Positions 59,466-64,000 of a stretch of DNA of 64,000 nucleotides are shown here, one piece after another. The notes beneath the pieces are model-generated. The model was not told the DNA's origin. It worked only from the letters and a program-made list of their open reading frames with translations, and made no database searches. This DNA comes from Acanthopleura granulata (taxonomy: Eukaryota; Mollusca; Polyplacophora; Chitonida; Chitonidae), in assembly GCA_016165875.1 (NCBI GenBank), contig JABBOT010000080.1, positions 14,850,064-14,914,063 on the forward strand. Direction: 5' to 3'. Each line of letters opens with the position of its first letter. The stretch's first letter is position 1. The position numbers and the translations under genes were made by a program.

Positions 59466-59557
59466 ACACCAGCCCGGTTGCCTACCACCATAATGCTGAC
59501 TGCTCTAGGACAAGGGAAATGTTCTTCAGTACGGCGTGAAATATCAATAAAATAAAG
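59466..59557 (+). repeat. SINE family A, 3' fragment
   Basis: 'agcccggttgcctaccacca', 'taatgctgactgctc' and 'cttcagtacggcgtgaaata' with a short aataaaataaa tail show a 5'-truncated copy. Confidence 0.75.
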
Positions 59558-60435
59558 TATTCAAATGGTGTTACACAGCAACCCTGCTTCCAGTACCCAA
59601 ACTGGGAGCCGATGGAAGTGCTTGTAGCAGGCACATTTTACTCATTTCTCCTTCACCTTCCTCCAACACCAGGCTGTTTCAAATTATCCATTAAACGAGT
59701 GGAAAAACGAAAAGTGTAGATCTGATTCAACTTTTTTGTTTGTTTTTTGTGAATAAATAGAAAGGGATATATGGAAAAAGTCCCTTAAAGTATGAGGTAG
59801 TATTTTCAGGTATTACCTTAACCCCTCAACCTTTTTGCATATGAAAGATTGGCTGTCAGTGTTATTTATGTGTCTTTTAAATGTGATTATTGAAACAGAA
59901 CTATGTTGGTTGGGTTGGTCAGTTTCATGGCCTCGGGAAAAGAATAATTTTCTCAGTCTACACTGACTTAATGCTCTCAGAAGGTTAAAAAATTACACAT
60001 ACATTGTTATTATTATATATATCAGATGTGGAAACTGTATGGGAAATGGGTAGAGGCTCAGCGATGAGGTGTGCTATTCCCAACCTCTTCTGTGTGAGGG
60101 GCGAGCTTAATCCCAGCTTTGGAGATCATATCTTGAGATTTCCCCAACCTCATCGGTCTTGAGGTCTTAGTGACAAGAAGTGTCATTTATTCACTGAAAG
60201 CCATTTCACTTGAACTCACGTGGAGCCTGTCATTCAAGGCATTCTGGTTCCTCTAACCCCGCATTATGATTTTAAGCAAGTAGGATGTTAGACAACAATC
60301 CTTAATAGAAAAATAGAATTTTATATGGACTGAAAACTTCTGAAAATGCTTCTACAGATTAAATGCTTTCAGTTTTTATCATTCTTGAAACGATGTAAGG
60401 GTTATTCATTCATTGTGGTCTTGTTTTTGTTGCAG

Positions 60436-60568
60436 AAGCAGAGCCCTCCATATCGGGCGGTCCTTCCAGGTGAAAGGACGCCATAATGCTGAGCTTATTA
60501 ACAACATGACAATGGTGGTTTGCTAAATAATCCCTGTCTTTGACGGCAGCACAGTCGCTTCCTCCGCC
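60436..60568 (+). promoter_or_regulatory. 5' UTR part of the exon with two overlapping upstream ORFs
   Basis: The exon begins after ttgttgcag (acceptor at 60435). Two short upstream ORFs precede the main start: 60486-60509 (7 codons plus stop) and 60506-60526 (6 codons plus stop). The TGA of the first overlaps the ATG of the second as ATGA. Such uORFs usually lower translation of the main frame. Confidence 0.5.
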
Positions 60569-62482
60569 ATGGCAGACGATCCAATGCTCGGCTTGTTTGA
60601 CAGTGACACAACCAGTTTCTTGGATGAGCTCACTGGGTCCGGGCCTAGCGCCATGACGGGTAACAATGGCGGCATGTTGCCCATGGGTAACATGCAACAG
60701 CTGCCCTCCCAAGGCGACTCTTACTTGGGGCCCATGACAGGACAGCACCATCCTCAGCAGAACTACTCTCAGATGTCGGCCATGTCACCAGCTCAGTCTC
60801 AGTTTAATGCCATGTCCTCCCAGTCCTCTATGCTTTCCCAGCAGCAGTACAACAACGTCGGCTATAACCAGTATGGGGCCAACAGCAAACTGCATCATAT
60901 GTCTGGCTCCATGGTGGGGAGCGGTCAGGCAGCTGCTCTTATGGGGCAGTCTCCACCCCAACAGGTCCAGCAGCAGTTTTCGAGCCCACCCCCGAGTAGC
61001 CCAAGGATGCAGAGAGCTCCTGTGTCATATCAGAGTTATGGCATGCATGGTGGCCCAAGGATGCCAGTACCCTCCCAACAACAAATGGGTATGGCTCAGC
61101 AAAGCACAAACTGGAATCCGAATAGTCAAATAACCTACTTGCAACAACAACAGAGGCAGCCACAGCCACAGCAACAGGCACTCATGGGAAGGGGAGTTCC
61201 CCAAATGTCAAATTATCTTCAACAACAACAACAACAGCAGCAGCAGCAACATGATTATGGGATGTCGAACTCTCAGCAGATGGCTTCTCGTCTGAGCCAT
61301 TTTCCGGACCAGTCGAGTGCTAATAATCAGATGGGCGGTGGTGTGATGCAGGGCATGGGGTCTCCTTCTGCCAACATGCCCAGTAGACTGACTCACATTC
61401 CTATGTCTAGCCCAAACTCTATGAACATGCTCCATCCCCGGCCTCCACAAGTCCAGCAGTACCCAGCCACGTCACAGGCCATGTCTGGCCAGCCTAATGT
61501 TAACATGAACAGCTTTAGTTCTCAGTCCCAGGCTTTGCAGCGCATGCCAGGAGACTTTATGCAAAAAGGACCACAGGTTGTAAACTCAGGAGCTCCAGGC
61601 ACTGGCCCCATGGCCACCTCCAAACTACAGCACTACGCGTTTCAGACTTCACCTCAGAACCAAGCCATGCCCGGTGCTCAGGGCATGAATGAGGCCCCAC
61701 CCTTAACTCATTTCCCAAGCCAAAGCCCCAGTCAGAACAGTCCTCTCAGCCAGTACCAGTCATCCTACCCAAGTGGGGGACCTCGGGGACCTATCCCTTC
61801 CCCTCGCCCTACTCCTCCACCTCCGTCCCACACCCCAACAGAACTGTTAACCTCGCCTCAGGGAAGCTTACAGCAAACTGGCATGCAGCAGTTTGGAAGC
61901 ACCAATCAGTCTGCTGTGAATCCATTCCAGACACGGATGCCCACAACGCCCTCCCCGGGAGCTACAATGGGCATGCCGCAAACCCAGAGGCAACCCTCCA
62001 GCGTCGCCTCTTACCAGAACATGGGCTTCTCGTCAAACTCTAATATGAATCTTGGTGTGAGCACATCACTGGCCAATTCTAGTATGGTAGTTGGCCAGGC
62101 AAGTCCTAACTACAGTACACACATGGCTGGGGTAGGTCCGCAACAGACAGATATTAACCTGGAAATACAGCAACTTCAACAGCAAGTGAAACAGCTGTAC
62201 AGCATGCCTCAGACTCAACAGTCTCAGCAAAGGATGCTGGACTTACAGGAAAGGATGAGGATGCTGAAAGCTCAACGGCAACAGCAAATCCTTCAGATAC
62301 AGCAGAAACAGCGCCAGCAACAACAACAGCACATGATGATGATGCAGCAACAACAACAGCAGCAGCAGCAGTCCTCCCAAATGGGACAGGTACAGCAGGG
62401 ACTGATACCACAACCGATCAAGTCTCCCATGTCACAGCCACAGATTAGCCCATCCTCACCTCGTAAACAAGTCAATACACAG
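60569..62482 (+). CDS. N-terminal exon of a glutamine-rich nuclear protein, possibly CHD7/Kismet-like (partial)
   Basis: The first coding exon has 638 codons, from an ATG in a strong context (gccATGg) to a donor CAG|gtgaga at 62483, phase 0; the gene continues beyond the window. The product begins MADDPMLGLFDSD, close in style to the CHD7/CHD9 N-termini (M-A/T-D-P-M-x-x-F-F/L-D/G). It is rich in Q, S, P, M and N, with repeated LTHFP/LSHFP/LTHIP-like motifs also recalling CHD7. Polyglutamine runs lie at 218-227 (10) and 593-601 (9), next to four methionines (589-592). A predicted coiled coil with IQQLQQQVKQL and LQERMRMLKAQ spans about 528-590. If this is CHD7-like, chromodomains and the helicase lie in later exons. 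Other Q-rich coactivators or remodelers cannot be excluded, since disordered regions are poorly diagnostic. Confidence 0.75.
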
Positions 62483-64000
62483 GTGAGAAGGTTTTATTTT
62501 TCCATTCTTGCCCATTGTAGGTTGTAACCATTTGGAAGAACTGCATTTTAGATAGTCCGTATGTGTCTGTTCTGATGACTATAAAATGGTAGAGATACAT
62601 GTAAATGTAGGAACACTTATAGGTGAAAAAGTGAGAGAGAATCTGGTTTTAACCTCAGGATTATTTCCCTTTAGGAGAAAAGTGAGAACTGAATGCACCG
62701 TAGAAGGTCTCTGTAGTGATTATTAAGCCTATGATACCTGAACCCTTGTTTCGTATCATCATATTTTGGAGAGCTTTTGTGAGCAGTGGAAGAAATCAGT
62801 ATTCAGTTCAATCTTATGGTAATCTCATAGTTTGTGATATGCAAGTGGTAATGGGGAAGCAAGGGATCAACCTTTCTTTTGGGTCACCTTGATTTTTACA
62901 GTCTCTTGGTGATACATGTAGGTTTGCTTGGCAGATTTCTGATCCAGCACTTGTGAATGGTTCCCATTTTTATGGAAATACAGATGTTTTATTTGTGAAT
63001 GTTGAGGCTCGATGTAAATTGCTTCAGCCTAGTGAAACTGTATTCATCTGAAAACTTTTGTACATGTATCACAAACGAACAAATCAGCTTTGTGTCCAGA
63101 AGCCTAATTTCTTTCTGTTCACTGAAGTTTGGTTAATCTTCATATTGAGATTAAAGTCAAACTTTTTCAGTGAAATGTTGCAGTCACATCCACCAACACA
63201 TCCATTTTATTCTGCAGGCTCAAAGTTTATTGCTATTACAAGGTACATGTACTTGCATTTTGTGTCCATTGCCCATTTCTGAAAGCCCACATAATGTAGC
63301 ATTCACATGTCTTGTGTGGTGAGGTAAGACCATATGGTACCTGCACACCGTAAAATGCTGATGATCATTCCTGTACGTTAGTGATGAGCAAGGTGTGTGA
63401 AAGCAATCGTCACATGTGCGTGATGTGCATTTTAGCCGCTTCTCAGATATTTAGAACAAAATAGACATGAACATGTTATTTTACAAGTTAGTCACTTGTA
63501 TGTATTGTTATTGCTAAAAAATATATACTTTAGTAAGACAACAGAATACATATAGTTGATGTGAAATTTTTAGACAGTTGATGTGTAGAGGCTTCTGTTA
63601 TATCAGCAGTATTTGACATATCCAGGTTACAATTACTCTGCTTCCATATTACATGTACGTTTACCCTTCTTCCACTTTGCATTTACCCTGCTTCCATGCT
63701 ACATTTAGGTTATTTTCTGTCCCACCATTATATGTATCTGTTTTCCCGGTAACATTTCCCTGGCTTTCCTGTAGTATTTCCTTGGTTTTGATGCTGCATT
63801 TACTTGCCTTTAGAAAGAAATCTGGCACCTGGTGTTCAACTTTTACAATTTCAACAAATTTAGGAGTGCTCTTGTATTTTTGCCGTGTGGCATTATCTCA
63901 TTTTAGGGAGTGATTTAAGAAAATTAGGAGGGCTAAATAGTCCTGCAAACTTGGGTGGTTAACACCAATCATGGCTTTCATGTTACACCAAAAATAGCGA
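62483..64000 (+). other. Intron of the glutamine-rich gene (to window end)
   Basis: It begins with the donor gtgaga. No further exon was recognised before the end of the window. A degenerate repeat of 'ctgcttccatgctacattta' style words covers about 63640-63800 and explains the open frame there. Confidence 0.6.

Larger units (their letters stand above)
54779..60435. other. Intergenic DNA and probable promoter/intron of the glutamine-rich gene
   Basis: No coding exon was recognised. A segment at about 55970-56290 with an inverted CCAAT box (accaatcagaac) and a YY1-like gccgaaatggcg is a reasonable candidate for the promoter and non-coding first exon of the gene at 60569. The rest is then its first intron. 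It contains the intact MITE at 57432-57617 and a SINE fragment at 59466. Confidence 0.35.

Noticed and set aside
63653..63913. 86-codon plus-strand frame at the window end
   Set aside because: It lies in an intron of the glutamine-rich gene and in a degenerate 'cttccatgctacattta' repeat.

Overview
The window is animal genomic DNA. Its genes are split by introns with canonical GT/AG boundaries, polyadenylation signals are present, and the intergenic and intronic DNA is crowded with short interspersed repeats and minisatellites. A tRNA-derived SINE occurs about a dozen times, and a second SINE family ends in a 'gttaaacccc'-like tail. Both look like families I associate with molluscs and other lophotrochozoans. 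I therefore infer a mollusc or close relative (such as a brachiopod), without being able to confirm it by search.

Layout. (1) 907-1169 (+): terminal exon of a SnoaL/NTF2-like protein related to the 'pathogen-related protein' group. (2) 8004-18898 (-): a complete three-exon class A peptide-type GPCR of 340 residues, carrying SINEs and a foldback element in its introns. (3) 18.9-32.4 kb: gene-poor, with a probable solo LTR, SINE copies, a decayed hAT transposase fragment and minisatellites. (4) 32580-43496 (+): a complete eight-exon Rab2 gene encoding 213 residues. (5) 44.5-49.4 kb: gene-poor, with a degenerate minisatellite. (6) 49813-53910 (+): a two-exon gene for a 1244-residue protein. It has eight copies of a TSQTDD-PM-YY-SP repeat, a kinase-like domain that has lost catalytic features, and a C-terminal array of 20-residue repeats. 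(7) 60436-62482 (+): the first coding exon (638 codons) of a large glutamine-rich nuclear protein, possibly a CHD7/Kismet-type remodeler, continuing beyond the window.

The genes have no visible functional relation to each other, as is usual for animal neighbours. The most unusual object is the pseudokinase gene at 49.8-53.9 kb. Its multivalent S-Q-T-D motifs resemble docking sites for the dynein light chain LC8, its kinase fold has HLN in place of HRD and a shortened activation segment, and its C-terminus is a coding minisatellite in perfect 60-base register. I do not recognise this architecture from any described family. Other points of interest are a peptide GPCR lacking the TM6 proline, a MITE family with long inverted repeats, and a perfect 20-base palindrome holding two CRE octamers inside a dispersed repeat.
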